DNA of 64,000 nucleotides, taken from positions 62,001 through 126,000 of the forward strand of contig JAMOSB010000007.1 of NCBI GenBank assembly GCA_027068485.1. Reading direction: 5' to 3'. The notes below the pieces were generated by a model. It was not told the origin of the DNA. It did no database searches and saw nothing but the letters and a program-made list of their open reading frames with translations. Positions 1 to 8,742 of this stretch are shown piece by piece. A program made the translations under genes and the position numbers. This DNA is from Sulfurovum sp. Its GTDB lineage: Bacteria; Campylobacterota; Campylobacteria; Campylobacterales; Sulfurovaceae. Each line of letters opens with the position of its first letter. The first letter of the stretch is position 1.

Positions 1-825
1 GATATCAAACTGTACCAAGACACCCATCGCCCCATCAATAGAAACATTGTCAAGGAGAGGGGATTCGATAGCGGTTTTAGCTGCTTCATACGCAGCACTG
101 TTTCCTGCACTGTATCCTGCACCCATCAATGCTAATCCTCTATGGCTCATAACTGTTTTAACATCCGCAAAGTCGACATTGATATCATTCTCTCCGTGAG
201 AGAGGATTACTTTGGAGATACCGTAGACAGCTTGAGAGAGGATATCATCAACAAGTCTAAAGCTCTCTTTGACTCCGAGGTTTTTCTCTACGATAGAGAG
301 TAGTTTCTCATTGGGAATTACGACGATTGAGTCACTCTCTCTCTTGAGCTCTTCAAGACCCTCTTTGGCGAGTTTGGTTCGCTTGCGTCCTTCAAACTTA
401 AAGGGACTTGTCACAACTGAGACAGTCAAGGCACCGACCTCTTTGGCTGCTTGAGCGATAATTGGTGCAGCACCTGTACCTGTACCCCCACCAAGACCAG
501 CAGAGATAAAGACAATATCCGCACCATCGAGTACTTTTTTGATATCATCAAAGTTCTCTAGGGCAGCTTCACGACCTTTCTCAGGGATCATCCCCGCACC
601 CAAACCACGCGTAGCACTAATCCCTAGTTGCATCTTAAATGGAGCGAGTGAGGAGTTGAGTGCTTGTGCATCGGTATTGGCAACGATAAGGTCAATATGG
701 TTGATCCCCTCGCTAATCATATGGTTGATCATGTTTCCACCACCACCACCAACCCCAATCGCTTTGATCTTTGCACCTGTTGTTTGACATTTTGTCTCAA
801 CAATATCTATTTCGAACTCTTCCAT
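1..825 (-). CDS. ftsZ: Cell division protein FtsZ (C-terminus off the left edge)
   Basis: Tubulin-like GTPase that polymerises into the Z ring at midcell. The first 275 codons are in the window and the rest lies to the left. The GTP-binding signature GGGTGTG is at about residues 112-118, and the T7-loop motif NVDFADV, which completes the GTPase site across the subunit interface, is near residue 215. The start ATG (823-825) follows an AGGAGG-type ribosome site. The gene lies 52 nt downstream of ftsA on the same strand and has its own TATAAT box in that gap, so FtsZ is probably made both from the ppiD-ftsA transcript and from a separate promoter. Identification is certain. Confidence 0.97.
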   Translation of the reverse strand, partial: MEEFEIDIVETKCQTTGAKIKAIGVGGGGGNMINHMISEGINHIDLIVANTDAQALNSSLAPFKMQLGISATRGLGAGMIPEKGREAALENFDDIKKVLDGADIVFISAGLGGGTGTGAAPIIAQAAKEVGALTVSVVTSPFKFEGRKRTKLAKEGLEELKRESDSIVVIPNEKLLSIVEKNLGVKESFRLVDDILSQAVYGISKVILSHGENDINVDFADVKTVMSHRGLALMGAGYSAGNSAAYEAAKTAIESPLLDNVSIDGAMGVLVQFDI

Positions 826-845
826 TTTTTCCTCCTATTTGTCGT

Positions 846-851
846 ATTATA
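846..851 (-). promoter_or_regulatory. Putative ftsZ promoter -10 box
   Basis: On the minus strand this is a perfect TATAAT, 21 nt ahead of the ftsZ start and inside the ftsA-ftsZ gap. No good -35 is visible, which is usual for sigma-70 promoters of this phylum. It would allow ftsZ to be expressed above the level of ftsA. Confidence 0.5.
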
Positions 852-877
852 CTATCTAAAGCTGTTTTTTTATTTGA

Positions 878-2260
878 TTAAAAAAGTTGGCGTGCCCAGT
901 TTGCTAATTTTTTGAATGGATTATTGACATCATTTCCAATATCGGGTAGGTCATCAAATGAGAATGCATTGGCATCTTCTGATTCACTTTTGGTTTTTCG
1001 CTCTGGTTTTGGCTCATGAAGTACCTCTGATCGTTGTGAACTATTGGCGATTTTGATATCACTAAGGTTCTCTCCATAGAGTGTCTTGGAGTGTAGAAGC
1101 TCCTGCTCAAAGTCGATCTCATACTGAGTATGTTTACCCGACTTATAGAGTAGTAGTCCAATGACCGTAGAGAAAGCAGGGTCTTTAAGCTCTGCAAAGA
1201 GTCCGCCGATATTATTGGGTTTACCAATACGCACAGGCATTGCGGGGAAGATGGATTGTGCGAGTTCACGAATCCCTTGAAGTTTGGTCATACCACCTGT
1301 GAGGATGATTCCTGTACCAATCTGTTTTTTGAAGCCAGACTTCTCTAAGGAACGCTCAAGAATACTGAGTGCCTCTTCAACCCGTGCGAAGATCACACTA
1401 TGTACCACTTCAAGTGAGACACCTTTACGGTTCTCCTCATCTCCAATGATAGGAAGATCTACAATATCATGACTGATCTCAACGAGGTGACCATGTTGGA
1501 TCTTAACCTGCTCAGCGATATTGAGTGGGGTATGGAGTGCCATAGAGAGGTCATTGGTGATGTGGTTTGAGCCTACTCCTAAGAAGTCATTGTATCGTAC
1601 CGCATTGCCTGTATGGATCACCAAGTTACTCGTCTGTCCCCCTAGGTCAATGACGGCTGCCCCTAGCTCTCTCTCATCAGGATCAATAGTAGCGATGGCA
1701 GAAGCGTAGCCATTGAGGACGATACTATCAATCTCAACACCTGCTGAACGGATCGTCTTTTTAAGGTTGAGAAGGTTAGATTTTTGTGCCAAGATAATAT
1801 TGACATCGACCTCCATCCGTGTAGCATTCATGCTAAATGGATCTTCAACAAAATCTTGATCATCTACCCTAAAGTTGTAAGGGAGTACATGGATCACTTC
1901 ATAGTCATTTGGGATATTGGCATTGTAGAGGGTGGTCTGCATGACACGATTGATCTCTTTGATAGAGATATCTTTATTGGGGATATTGACAACCCCTGTG
2001 GAGTTGAGTCCCTTGGCATGGACATTGGAGATAGAGACAACGGCACTACTGATATTGCTTCCAGCTATTCGCTTTGCATCACTGATCGCCTTCTTAACTG
2101 CTTTAGAGGCGAGTTCGATATTAGTAATCGCACCCTTTTTGACCCCTTGGGACTTGGCAACACCATGCCCTTGGATCTGAACTCTACCCTCTTCAATCTC
2201 GGCAATGACTGCACATACTTTGGTTGAGCCTATATCTATGGCTAAAATTGTATCACTCAA
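878..2260 (-). CDS. ftsA: Cell division protein FtsA
   Basis: Actin-like ATPase that tethers FtsZ filaments to the inner membrane and recruits later divisome proteins. It is 460 aa. The phosphate-1 motif (IDIGSTKV) is at residues 9-16, the conserved VIDLGGQTSN is in the second actin subdomain, and the phosphate-2/adenosine region LTGGMTKLQG follows. The last 14 residues (from NPFKKLANW) form the amphipathic membrane-targeting helix expected of FtsA. Between about residues 395 and 445 there is a charged, low-complexity linker. The ATG overlaps the ppiD stop by 4 nt, which implies translational coupling within ppiD-ftsA-ftsZ. Confidence 0.96.
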   Translation of the reverse strand: MSDTILAIDIGSTKVCAVIAEIEEGRVQIQGHGVAKSQGVKKGAITNIELASKAVKKAISDAKRIAGSNISSAVVSISNVHAKGLNSTGVVNIPNKDISIKEINRVMQTTLYNANIPNDYEVIHVLPYNFRVDDQDFVEDPFSMNATRMEVDVNIILAQKSNLLNLKKTIRSAGVEIDSIVLNGYASAIATIDPDERELGAAVIDLGGQTSNLVIHTGNAVRYNDFLGVGSNHITNDLSMALHTPLNIAEQVKIQHGHLVEISHDIVDLPIIGDEENRKGVSLEVVHSVIFARVEEALSILERSLEKSGFKKQIGTGIILTGGMTKLQGIRELAQSIFPAMPVRIGKPNNIGGLFAELKDPAFSTVIGLLLYKSGKHTQYEIDFEQELLHSKTLYGENLSDIKIANSSQRSEVLHEPKPERKTKSESEDANAFSFDDLPDIGNDVNNPFKKLANWARQLF

Positions 2261-3732
2261 TCTTTTAGTCCTCCCATATAAACTTCTGTAGGGTATCGTG
2301 TCTCTAATGCTTTGATAAGATTGCTCTCCAATATGCCTTGTTTCATCTTCTCACTACGTTCTCTCCTTAAGTCACTGCTATTACTATCCATAGGTAGAAG
2401 CTTCTGCTCTATGATATTATAAATAATAATATTATCTGATAAACTAATCATACCCTTTTCTCTCTTTGATGTAAAGAGTTTTTGGATAAATTCTGATCTC
2501 TCTTGTGGATTCAACACAGTTAGTGTACTTGCATCCTCTAAAGTGATAAATTCACTCTCTTTAGCATTCTTGGCGGAGAGTGTTTTGAGTCGCTCTTCTG
2601 CAAGGTTAAAGAGTAGGGTCTTTTTGGTTTGGGTGGTATATTGTTGTGTCACTTCTGCTTTTGCCTCTTCATAGCTTTTGATATGAGATGCTTCAATACC
2701 CTCAATCTTCACCGTAGCGTAGTGTTGGTTAACAACTTTAGGTTTGAGGATATCGCCTACCGCTTTTTGGGTGATACTATCCCACATCTCTGTGGAGAGG
2801 CGAGGATCTCCTACGGTAAGTGTGAGTATCTCCGAGTGTTCTAGCTTGCCTTTTTTGAAGGCAATATAGCGTTTCTGTGCAGATTTTTTACTCTTTTTGA
2901 GTTGAAGGTCTTGAGTGACTTGGGCTTTGGCTGCCTCAAAGGAGAGTTGTTTGCCTGTTGCGTCTGTGTAGTTGAAGCTGTTTTTCTCATAGAGTGCCTT
3001 GATCTCTTCATCGCTAACGGTTGTGGTGTTACTCTCTGTCCATACGATAGCAAGACGGTAAGCTTTTTGGGTGATAAACTGCTCTTTTTGCTCCTCCCAG
3101 TAGGCTTTGAGTTTGCTCTGGTCTAAGGTGAAGTTGATATCTTTGGGTGTGATGAGGCTATAGAGTAGTTTGTCTGCGATATGTGTTGCTGACCAGATAC
3201 TCTCTTGTTCGAGTGGAAGGCTCTTAGTCTGAAGCAGTGTCAAGAGTTTGTTGATTGTGATATCCTCACGAATACTCGCTTCAAATACTTTGGCTTTCAT
3301 GCGTTGACTCTGAAGATAGCGGTCGTAGATCGCTTTATTGAATTGACCCTTCTCTTGGAACCCCTTGATGGAGGCGAGCATCTGCGCAACCTCTTGGTCT
3401 GAGACCACAATCCCCATCTCTTGAGCAAAGTTCAAAATCTTTGCTTGGATTTCGATGCGTGCAAATGCTTGCTTGATAAGCCCCATCTCTTTGGCTTGTT
3501 TCTCATCAAGTTTACCTTGGAAGACCTCATTGTATTGATTGTAGATATTGCTATAAACCATATTGAGTTTACTCTGCTCTATCTCCAGACTTCCCACTTT
3601 GGCAACACTTCCTGCCTTGGAGCCTAGATTGTAGCTTCCCCAGCCTACAAATCCAGCACCGATAAATGCGATGGTCGCTACCCAAATGGTCCATACGAGA
3701 TATTTATTGTGTTTTTGCATCCAACTAATCAT
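2257..3732 (-). CDS. ppiD: PpiD/SurA-N family membrane-anchored periplasmic chaperone
   Basis: A 491-aa inner-membrane protein with one N-terminal transmembrane helix (about residues 13-32) and a long periplasmic part. Residues 33-190 match the SurA-N/PpiD chaperone domain, which assists proteins emerging from SecYEG. In the middle I cannot find a convincing parvulin catalytic core. Only a late fragment (VGDILKPKVV, about residue 325) resembles the end of such a domain, so isomerase activity is doubtful. It is first in an apparent operon with ftsA and ftsZ. The family call is firm. The gene symbol follows usage for this family. Confidence 0.85.
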   Translation of the reverse strand: MISWMQKHNKYLVWTIWVATIAFIGAGFVGWGSYNLGSKAGSVAKVGSLEIEQSKLNMVYSNIYNQYNEVFQGKLDEKQAKEMGLIKQAFARIEIQAKILNFAQEMGIVVSDQEVAQMLASIKGFQEKGQFNKAIYDRYLQSQRMKAKVFEASIREDITINKLLTLLQTKSLPLEQESIWSATHIADKLLYSLITPKDINFTLDQSKLKAYWEEQKEQFITQKAYRLAIVWTESNTTTVSDEEIKALYEKNSFNYTDATGKQLSFEAAKAQVTQDLQLKKSKKSAQKRYIAFKKGKLEHSEILTLTVGDPRLSTEMWDSITQKAVGDILKPKVVNQHYATVKIEGIEASHIKSYEEAKAEVTQQYTTQTKKTLLFNLAEERLKTLSAKNAKESEFITLEDASTLTVLNPQERSEFIQKLFTSKREKGMISLSDNIIIYNIIEQKLLPMDSNSSDLRRERSEKMKQGILESNLIKALETRYPTEVYMGGLKD

Positions 3733-3836
3733 GCTTTATCTACCTTCAATCAAAAAATTTGTACAATATTTTATCTAAAATAACCTTGAGGGTACCTAGG
3801 AGTAGGTCTGCTCTGCCAAATGGAGGCAATAGAAAG

Positions 3837-5150
3837 ATGATGCGTAAAAATAGTGAAATGATGCAGCGTGACCTTGCGGTGATATGGCACCCCTGTACCC
3901 AGATGAAAGACCATGAAACACTCCCTCTTATCCCTATCAAATCGGGAAAAGGGGTCTATCTCTATGATTTTGAAGGCAACAGTTATATCGATGCGGTAAG
4001 CTCATGGTGGGTCAATCTCTTTGGGCATGCCAATAGTCAAATTAATGCCAAAGTCAAGGCGCAACTCGATACCCTAGAGCATGTACTACTAGCAGGGTTT
4101 ACCCATGAACCAGCTGTGGAGTTGGCACACAAACTCGTGGCGATTACCCCCACCAGACTGAAGAAAGTCTTCTATGTAGATAACGGCTCTAGTGCGGTAG
4201 AGGCAGCCCTTAAGATGAGCTACCACTACCACCTTAACCGAGGCAAAAAAAAGCCCGTTTTTCTCTCACTGACCAACTCCTATCATGGTGAGACGATTGG
4301 GGCATTATCTGTAGGTGATGTGGCACTCTACAAAGAGACCTATGAGCCACTTTTGATTGCCAATAGACAAGTCCCCGTACCCAAAGATCAGAGTATCGCA
4401 TCCGCAGGCGAAGCACTAGAGATACTAGAGCGTCTCTTGTCGGAGGAGGGGGATCAGATCGCTGCCTTGATACTAGAACCTCTGATCCAAGGAGCAGGGG
4501 GGATGCATATGTATCATCCCGACTATCTTGTGGGGGCAAGAAGCCTCACCAAGCAGTATGATGTCCACTTGATAGCTGATGAAATTATGACGGGGTTTGG
4601 GCGTACAGGTAAGATGTTTGCGTGTGATCATGCCGATATCTCACCTGACTTTATGACCCTCTCCAAGGGGCTTACAGGGGGCTACCTCCCACTCTCTGTA
4701 GTGATGACCACCGAGCAGGTCTATGAGGCATTTTACTGTGACTACAATGAGCATAAAGCCTTCTTGCACTCCCATAGCTATACAGGCAACCCCTTGGCGT
4801 GTAGTGCGGCGTTGGCGACTTTGGAGATCTTTGAACAATCTGATATCTTGGGAGAAAACCAACAAAAATCAGACTATATATGGCAAGAGGTAGCAAAGTT
4901 TCAGCAACTTGAAAATGTTGGAGCCATACGCCAACAAGGAATGGTACTGGCGATCGAACTCCAAGGGTATGCCCCAGAAGAACGCATCGGACTTCGCCTC
5001 TATCAGTATGCCTTAGAGCAGGGGGTGCTACTGCGTCCATTGGGGCATATTATCTACTTTATGCCTCCCTATATTATCACCTATGAGGAGATTGATCGGA
5101 TGATCGCAGTTGCCTATGAAGGGATTGTCTCACTCAATACTTCAGCCTAG
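3837..5150 (+). CDS. bioA: Adenosylmethionine-8-amino-7-oxononanoate aminotransferase
   Basis: PLP enzyme of biotin synthesis that transfers the amino group of S-adenosylmethionine to KAPA, giving DAPA. Taken from the ATG at 3837 it is 438 aa, the normal BioA length. A GGAGG lies 10 nt upstream, and the first conserved block (IWHPCTQM) follows shortly. An in-frame ATG at 3759 would add 26 non-conserved residues and is rejected. SSWWVNLFGH near the N-terminus is BioA-specific, and the PLP lysine sits in LSKGLTGGYLPLS at about residue 277. No other bio genes are in the window. The gene runs tail-to-tail into the methyltransferase with a 4-nt overlap. Codons around 4244-4252 contain an A8 run. 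Confidence 0.95.
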   Translation: MMRKNSEMMQRDLAVIWHPCTQMKDHETLPLIPIKSGKGVYLYDFEGNSYIDAVSSWWVNLFGHANSQINAKVKAQLDTLEHVLLAGFTHEPAVELAHKLVAITPTRLKKVFYVDNGSSAVEAALKMSYHYHLNRGKKKPVFLSLTNSYHGETIGALSVGDVALYKETYEPLLIANRQVPVPKDQSIASAGEALEILERLLSEEGDQIAALILEPLIQGAGGMHMYHPDYLVGARSLTKQYDVHLIADEIMTGFGRTGKMFACDHADISPDFMTLSKGLTGGYLPLSVVMTTEQVYEAFYCDYNEHKAFLHSHSYTGNPLACSAALATLEIFEQSDILGENQQKSDYIWQEVAKFQQLENVGAIRQQGMVLAIELQGYAPEERIGLRLYQYALEQGVLLRPLGHIIYFMPPYIITYEEIDRMIAVAYEGIVSLNTSA

Positions 5151-5704
5151 GGTTTGCGTGCGACAAGTGAGGCTTTGCGACTCTTCTCCCCTCGCATAAG
5201 CCTCCCCCAATACTCTTGGCTATGGAGTATCTCAAGGTATTGGGAGAAGTACCCCTCCAGCTCCCCCGCCTCAAGAAGAAACGAGCTATCCGTAGGGCTA
5301 AAGGTGTTGTCTGGATCAGCGACAAAAGTCTCATAGATGAGAACGCCTCCCTCTTGAAGTGCTTCAATGATTTGAGGAAAAAGAGTCCTTTTGAGAAAAA
5401 AGGTACAGACGATGAGGCTATAGCGGTTACGCGGTAGCCTATTGGTATCAAAATCGACCATTTTGGCATGGATATGAGGGAGATTGGCAAGGGAGTCAAT
5501 CGCTACACTACTGATATCCAAGGCATCGACCTCAAACCCTTGGGATACAAGATACTTACTGTGCCGTCCCATCCCACACGCAATATCCAGAGCTATCCCC
5601 TTAGAGGCAAGAGGTGTATGCTCCACAACCAGTCCAATAGGATCATTGGGGATGGGGTTGTGTTGGTATTTTTGATTCCATTTTTCTCTATCATACTGTG
5701 CCAT
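5147..5704 (-). CDS. Class I SAM-dependent methyltransferase (TehB-like)
   Basis: A 185-aa Rossmann-fold methyltransferase. Motif I (LDIACGMGRHS, about residues 38-48) binds SAM, the acidic motif II region is EVDALDIS (about residues 58-65), and motif IV is near YSLIVCTFFL. The whole sequence resembles the small TehB/UbiE-like proteins of unknown substrate common in this phylum. The C-terminus is basic. It converges on bioA, with overlapping stop codons. The substrate cannot be inferred, and a role in tellurite resistance should not be assumed from the family name. Confidence 0.8.
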   Translation of the reverse strand: MAQYDREKWNQKYQHNPIPNDPIGLVVEHTPLASKGIALDIACGMGRHSKYLVSQGFEVDALDISSVAIDSLANLPHIHAKMVDFDTNRLPRNRYSLIVCTFFLKRTLFPQIIEALQEGGVLIYETFVADPDNTFSPTDSSFLLEAGELEGYFSQYLEILHSQEYWGRLMRGEKSRKASLVARKP

Positions 5705-5745
5705 GTGAGACTCCTTGGGATTTATTGATAGTCCGTAGCATTAGC

Positions 5746-6018
5746 TTATCCTTTGGTTAGATGTACACCAAAGCCATGGGGGCAGGGGTAGGTGGTGAGT
5801 GAGAGGGTGGTGTGGTGTTGGAGGTGTGCTATCTGCTCTTGAGCCTCTTGGTAGGAGAGGTAGAGGGTTTTGATCTCTCCGTGGCTATCTCTACAGCTAC
5901 AGAGTGCCTCTTGGGTATACTCTGTGCTATCGGTTACTAGGGGGCTACTGGTAGGAGTTGGGGTAGAGAGGGCTTTTTTGATCACCTTGAGTGGTCTGAT
6001 AATCTCCTCTCGTCTCAT
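5746..6018 (-). CDS. Small conserved-looking hypothetical protein
   Basis: A 90-aa protein not recognised as a named family. The C-terminal third has the pattern Y-x-C-P-x(4)-G-x-HLTK, which recalls small proteins that read YxCPxCxxxHLT. The second Cys of that pattern is missing here. A CSC pair occurs around residue 41, and the N-terminus is basic. It starts 2 nt after the stop of the DUF1456 gene, so it is probably the last gene of the amidase/ychF-DUF302-yceI-DUF1456 transcription unit. It is probably real, because the unit is otherwise contiguous. A small metal-binding or nucleic-acid-binding role is possible but unsupported. Confidence 0.55.
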   Translation of the reverse strand: MRREEIIRPLKVIKKALSTPTPTSSPLVTDSTEYTQEALCSCRDSHGEIKTLYLSYQEAQEQIAHLQHHTTLSLTTYPCPHGFGVHLTKG

Positions 6019-6020
6019 CG

Positions 6021-6503
6021 CTATGACTCGATTTCACCCACGAAGTAGAACTCATCGAGTCCATCCAAAAACATCATCAGTAGCGTATCGGGGCAGTATT
6101 TGAAGTTTTTGTGACGCTCCTTGCGAAAGAGTGAGGCGAGCTGTTGTTTGGTGAGTTCTGCCTCTCCTAAAGCGAAGATAATCTCTGTCTCTGGCTCTTT
6201 GAGTTCGAGTGCGATACGGAGTTTTTTGAGGATGAGGTTATTGGTGAGTTCTATCGCCTCTTGAGGGGCTTTGGTATGGGTAGAGACTCCTCGCTTGAGC
6301 AAGATAAGCCCATCGAGAAAGACCCCTAACTCTTCGTAAGAGCAGGGGAGAAACCCCTTATCTTGTCGTCGTCTGAGGAGTGCATCAAGGTGAGAGGATT
6401 CCATGCTATACTCCATGAGGTTATAGGCTTGAAGTATCTCTTCGTGTGTGAGTCCTAGGGCTTTTTGAATCTTAAAAAGTATATCGTTTGTCTGCATAGG
6501 CAT
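6021..6503 (-). CDS. DUF1456 (YehS-like) family protein
   Basis: A 160-aa protein with two copies of the DUF1456 repeat, each shaped like NDILFKIQKALGL followed by a second half with FLDGL. It is a soluble protein of unknown function found in many proteobacteria. The ATG at 6503 overlaps the upstream yceI stop in a TGATG arrangement. A GTG one codon earlier is also possible. The coupling suggests co-expression with the periplasmic YceI protein, although DUF1456 itself has no signal sequence. Confidence 0.8.
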   Translation of the reverse strand: MPMQTNDILFKIQKALGLTHEEILQAYNLMEYSMESSHLDALLRRRQDKGFLPCSYEELGVFLDGLILLKRGVSTHTKAPQEAIELTNNLILKKLRIALELKEPETEIIFALGEAELTKQQLASLFRKERHKNFKYCPDTLLMMFLDGLDEFYFVGEIES

Positions 6504-7108
6504 CACGATTTACTATCGCAAAGTGTTGCGGTGATTTTGGTATGGAACTTGATGGTGACATCATCCCAAATCTTCCCTTTGTAGAGGGCGTGACAACGAT
6601 TTTCTATCGAAGCCAACGCATCCAATGCTCCAAAGTCTGTAAGCTTGATACTCCCCGTCGCAGAGAAGTCCTCTTGGAAGTAGTTGTACTGCATTGGGAC
6701 AGCTTTGGTTTTGCCGTTGAGGGTGATCTCTACGGTTAGGATTCCTGTGCGTGCTTTGCTATTGAGCATCTTGTCTGCATTGATGGCGGTGATGACTCCC
6801 TCGATGGTAGGGGTAGAGAGCTTCTTGAAGAAGAAGGCACTCACCGTCTCATCTCTACTGGTGATGGAGGTATCGATCTTGGTACTATTGATGGTGACTT
6901 TAGAGCCTACCAACAAGGCTCTGAAGTTCTTTCCCTCTCGCTGATGTGGGGTGTAGGCTACCTCAGTAAACTTCCCATGGACTGTGATACGGCTATCGGT
7001 CTTGAAGGCATCCCATGCGACATGGATGGTGTTGTCTTGTGTGAGTAGACACCCACCACTGTTGGCAAAGGTGAATAGGGCTAGAAGGCTTAGAAGTGTT
7101 TTTTTCAT
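6503..7108 (-). CDS. YceI-family secreted protein
   Basis: A 201-aa protein with an N-terminal signal peptide (hydrophobic residues 4-16) and a YceI-like beta-barrel domain. YceI proteins form lipocalin-like barrels that bind isoprenoid or other long-chain lipids in the periplasm. The pattern DAFKTDSRITVHGKF near the start and repeated beta strands ending in DDVTIKF support the family. A Cys follows SGG at residue 20, but the -3 position is Ser, so a lipobox is not convincing and cleavage by signal peptidase I is more likely. The gene overlaps its neighbours on both sides by 1-4 nt, indicating an operon with the DUF302 lipoprotein. Confidence 0.8.
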   Translation of the reverse strand: MKKTLLSLLALFTFANSGGCLLTQDNTIHVAWDAFKTDSRITVHGKFTEVAYTPHQREGKNFRALLVGSKVTINSTKIDTSITSRDETVSAFFFKKLSTPTIEGVITAINADKMLNSKARTGILTVEITLNGKTKAVPMQYNYFQEDFSATGSIKLTDFGALDALASIENRCHALYKGKIWDDVTIKFHTKITATLCDSKS

Positions 7109-7578
7109 TTTCTCTCCTTTGGTTTTGTCATCTCTTCTTGGATGCTATGGAGTGCAAGGGTCATATTTTTGATGATGGTTAAGCACTGTTTATCTTTGAT
7201 ATTGTGTTTGAGTGACCAGTATTCGGGGTTAGTATAGGTCATGGAGGTCTCCCCCTCATAGGTGGTACTCAATAGGATACGGATGGGTAGATCAAGCCCC
7301 ATAGAGGGGTTACACTCCATGAGTTTGCTCCCCATGTGTGGATTACCAAAGATGACAACTGTCTCAGGCTTGAGACGGATGCCCACCTCTTTTGCTATCT
7401 GAGCGTGATCAATTGTCTCAAAGTGGGTCAGCCCCTGCTCTTTGATGATACGAATGAGTTTATCACGCTCTGTAGGGAGATCCCCTGTTAGTGTCGTCTG
7501 CTCCAAAAATGCCCCTCTTTTGTTTTCACACCCAAGGAGAAGGAGTCCCATCAGGGTGATAAGTAGTAGCCTCTTCAT
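7105..7578 (-). CDS. DUF302-family lipoprotein
   Basis: A 157-aa protein beginning at the ATG at 7578, immediately after the ychF stop. An ATG three codons earlier is also possible, but longer frames run into ychF. The N-terminus is a classical lipoprotein signal ending in LLLLGC (Cys about residue 17), so the mature protein is lipid-anchored in the envelope. The rest matches DUF302: a QTTL..G...E-type start, then VVIFGNPHMGSKLM and LDLPIRILL, a compact alpha/beta domain of unknown function that probably binds a small ligand. It sits between ychF and yceI. Confidence 0.82.
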   Translation of the reverse strand: MKRLLLITLMGLLLLGCENKRGAFLEQTTLTGDLPTERDKLIRIIKEQGLTHFETIDHAQIAKEVGIRLKPETVVIFGNPHMGSKLMECNPSMGLDLPIRILLSTTYEGETSMTYTNPEYWSLKHNIKDKQCLTIIKNMTLALHSIQEEMTKPKERK

Positions 7579-7579
7579 C

Positions 7580-8683
7580 TTAGACATTGAACCTAAAGTG
7601 CATAATATCACCATCTTGGACAATGTACTCTTTGCCCTCAAGACGGTTTTTGCCTGCCTCTTTGGCTCCCTGCTCACCATTAAAGGTGATGAAGTCCTCA
7701 TAGCTAATCACCTCTGCACGGATAAAGCCTTTCTCAAAGTCATTGTGTATCGCGGCAGCGGCTTTGGGTGCGGTGGTGTTTTTGCGGATTGTCCATGCGC
7801 GTACCTCTTTGACCCCTGCGGTAAAGTAGCTCATGAGTCCTAAGGTATCAAATCCTTTATGGATAATCTGCTCTAGCCCCGACTCAGTGACCCCCAAATC
7901 GGTGAGCATCTCTTCTCGCTCCTCCTCATCGAAGTCGACCATATCCTCTTCGACCTTAGCACAGAGTTTGATCACCTCTGCGTTTCGCTCACTGGCGTAG
8001 GCTTTGAGTCTCTGGACAAAGGCATTATCCTCTGCGAGTCCATCCTCATCGACATTGGCACCATAGATAATAGGCTTAGAGGTTAAGAGGCGTAGGTCTT
8101 TGTTGATCGCCAAAAACCCATCACTCTCAATCCCCTCAAAGGTAGAGACAGGATGCCCCTCTTCGATATGGGCAAGAAGCTCCTCGGCTACACCGAGTTG
8201 CTCTTTGGCATCTTTGTCATTGCCTCGGGCTTTTTTCTTGAGCATCTCGACCCGTTTGATGACCGCGTCAATATCTGCAAAGAGTAGCTCCTGCTCGATG
8301 ATCTCTACATCACGGATGGGGTCGATAGAGCCTTCTGTATGGACGATATTCTCATCTGCAAAACAGCGTACGATATGTAAGATCACTTCCGTCTCTCGGA
8401 TATTTCCCAAGAACTTATTACCCAGTCCCTCACCCTTGCTTGCTCCTGCGACCAATCCTGCGATATCGACAAAGTCGAGTGTAGAGTATTGTATCTTCTC
8501 AGGATTGACGATTTTTGCGAGTGCGTCGAGTCGTTTGTCTGGTACAGGTACGACCGCTTTGTTTGGTTCAATCGTACAGAAAGGGTAGTTGGCACTCTCT
8601 GCGTTTTGTGCTTTGGTGAGTGCGTTAAAAGTGGTGGATTTTCCTACATTGGGTAGTCCTACAAGTCCGATACCTAGTCCCAT
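7580..8683 (-). CDS. ychF: Redox-regulated ATPase YchF
   Basis: Obg-family P-loop NTPase of 367 aa that prefers ATP to GTP and associates with ribosomes. In other bacteria it acts in the oxidative stress response. The G1 loop GLPNVGKST is at residues 8-16, the G3 motif DIAGLV follows, and the usual NKxD is replaced by NVDE (about residue 208), the change that gives YchF its ATP specificity. The C-terminal TGS-like domain ends in DGDIMHFRFNV. A TAAAAT box lies in the 59-nt gap upstream. Confidence 0.95.
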   Translation of the reverse strand: MGLGIGLVGLPNVGKSTTFNALTKAQNAESANYPFCTIEPNKAVVPVPDKRLDALAKIVNPEKIQYSTLDFVDIAGLVAGASKGEGLGNKFLGNIRETEVILHIVRCFADENIVHTEGSIDPIRDVEIIEQELLFADIDAVIKRVEMLKKKARGNDKDAKEQLGVAEELLAHIEEGHPVSTFEGIESDGFLAINKDLRLLTSKPIIYGANVDEDGLAEDNAFVQRLKAYASERNAEVIKLCAKVEEDMVDFDEEEREEMLTDLGVTESGLEQIIHKGFDTLGLMSYFTAGVKEVRAWTIRKNTTAPKAAAAIHNDFEKGFIRAEVISYEDFITFNGEQGAKEAGKNRLEGKEYIVQDGDIMHFRFNV

Positions 8684-8742
8684 GGTGATTCCTTATGCGT
8701 TATAAATTGTGTGATTTTATCCAAAAGTTCGTGAAGCGGGGG

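Noticed and set aside
3759-3836. Longer N-terminus for bioA from an upstream ATG
   Set aside because: The extra residues are basic and non-conserved, and the ATG at 3837 has a proper ribosome site and gives normal length.
5147-5704. Tellurite resistance determinant
   Set aside because: TehB-like similarity only marks a generic SAM methyltransferase, and no TehA or tellurite genes are nearby.
7579-7701. Longer DUF302 reading that overlaps ychF
   Set aside because: It would destroy the lipoprotein signal at the N-terminus. The ATG at 7578 gives a perfect lipobox and sits just after the ychF stop.
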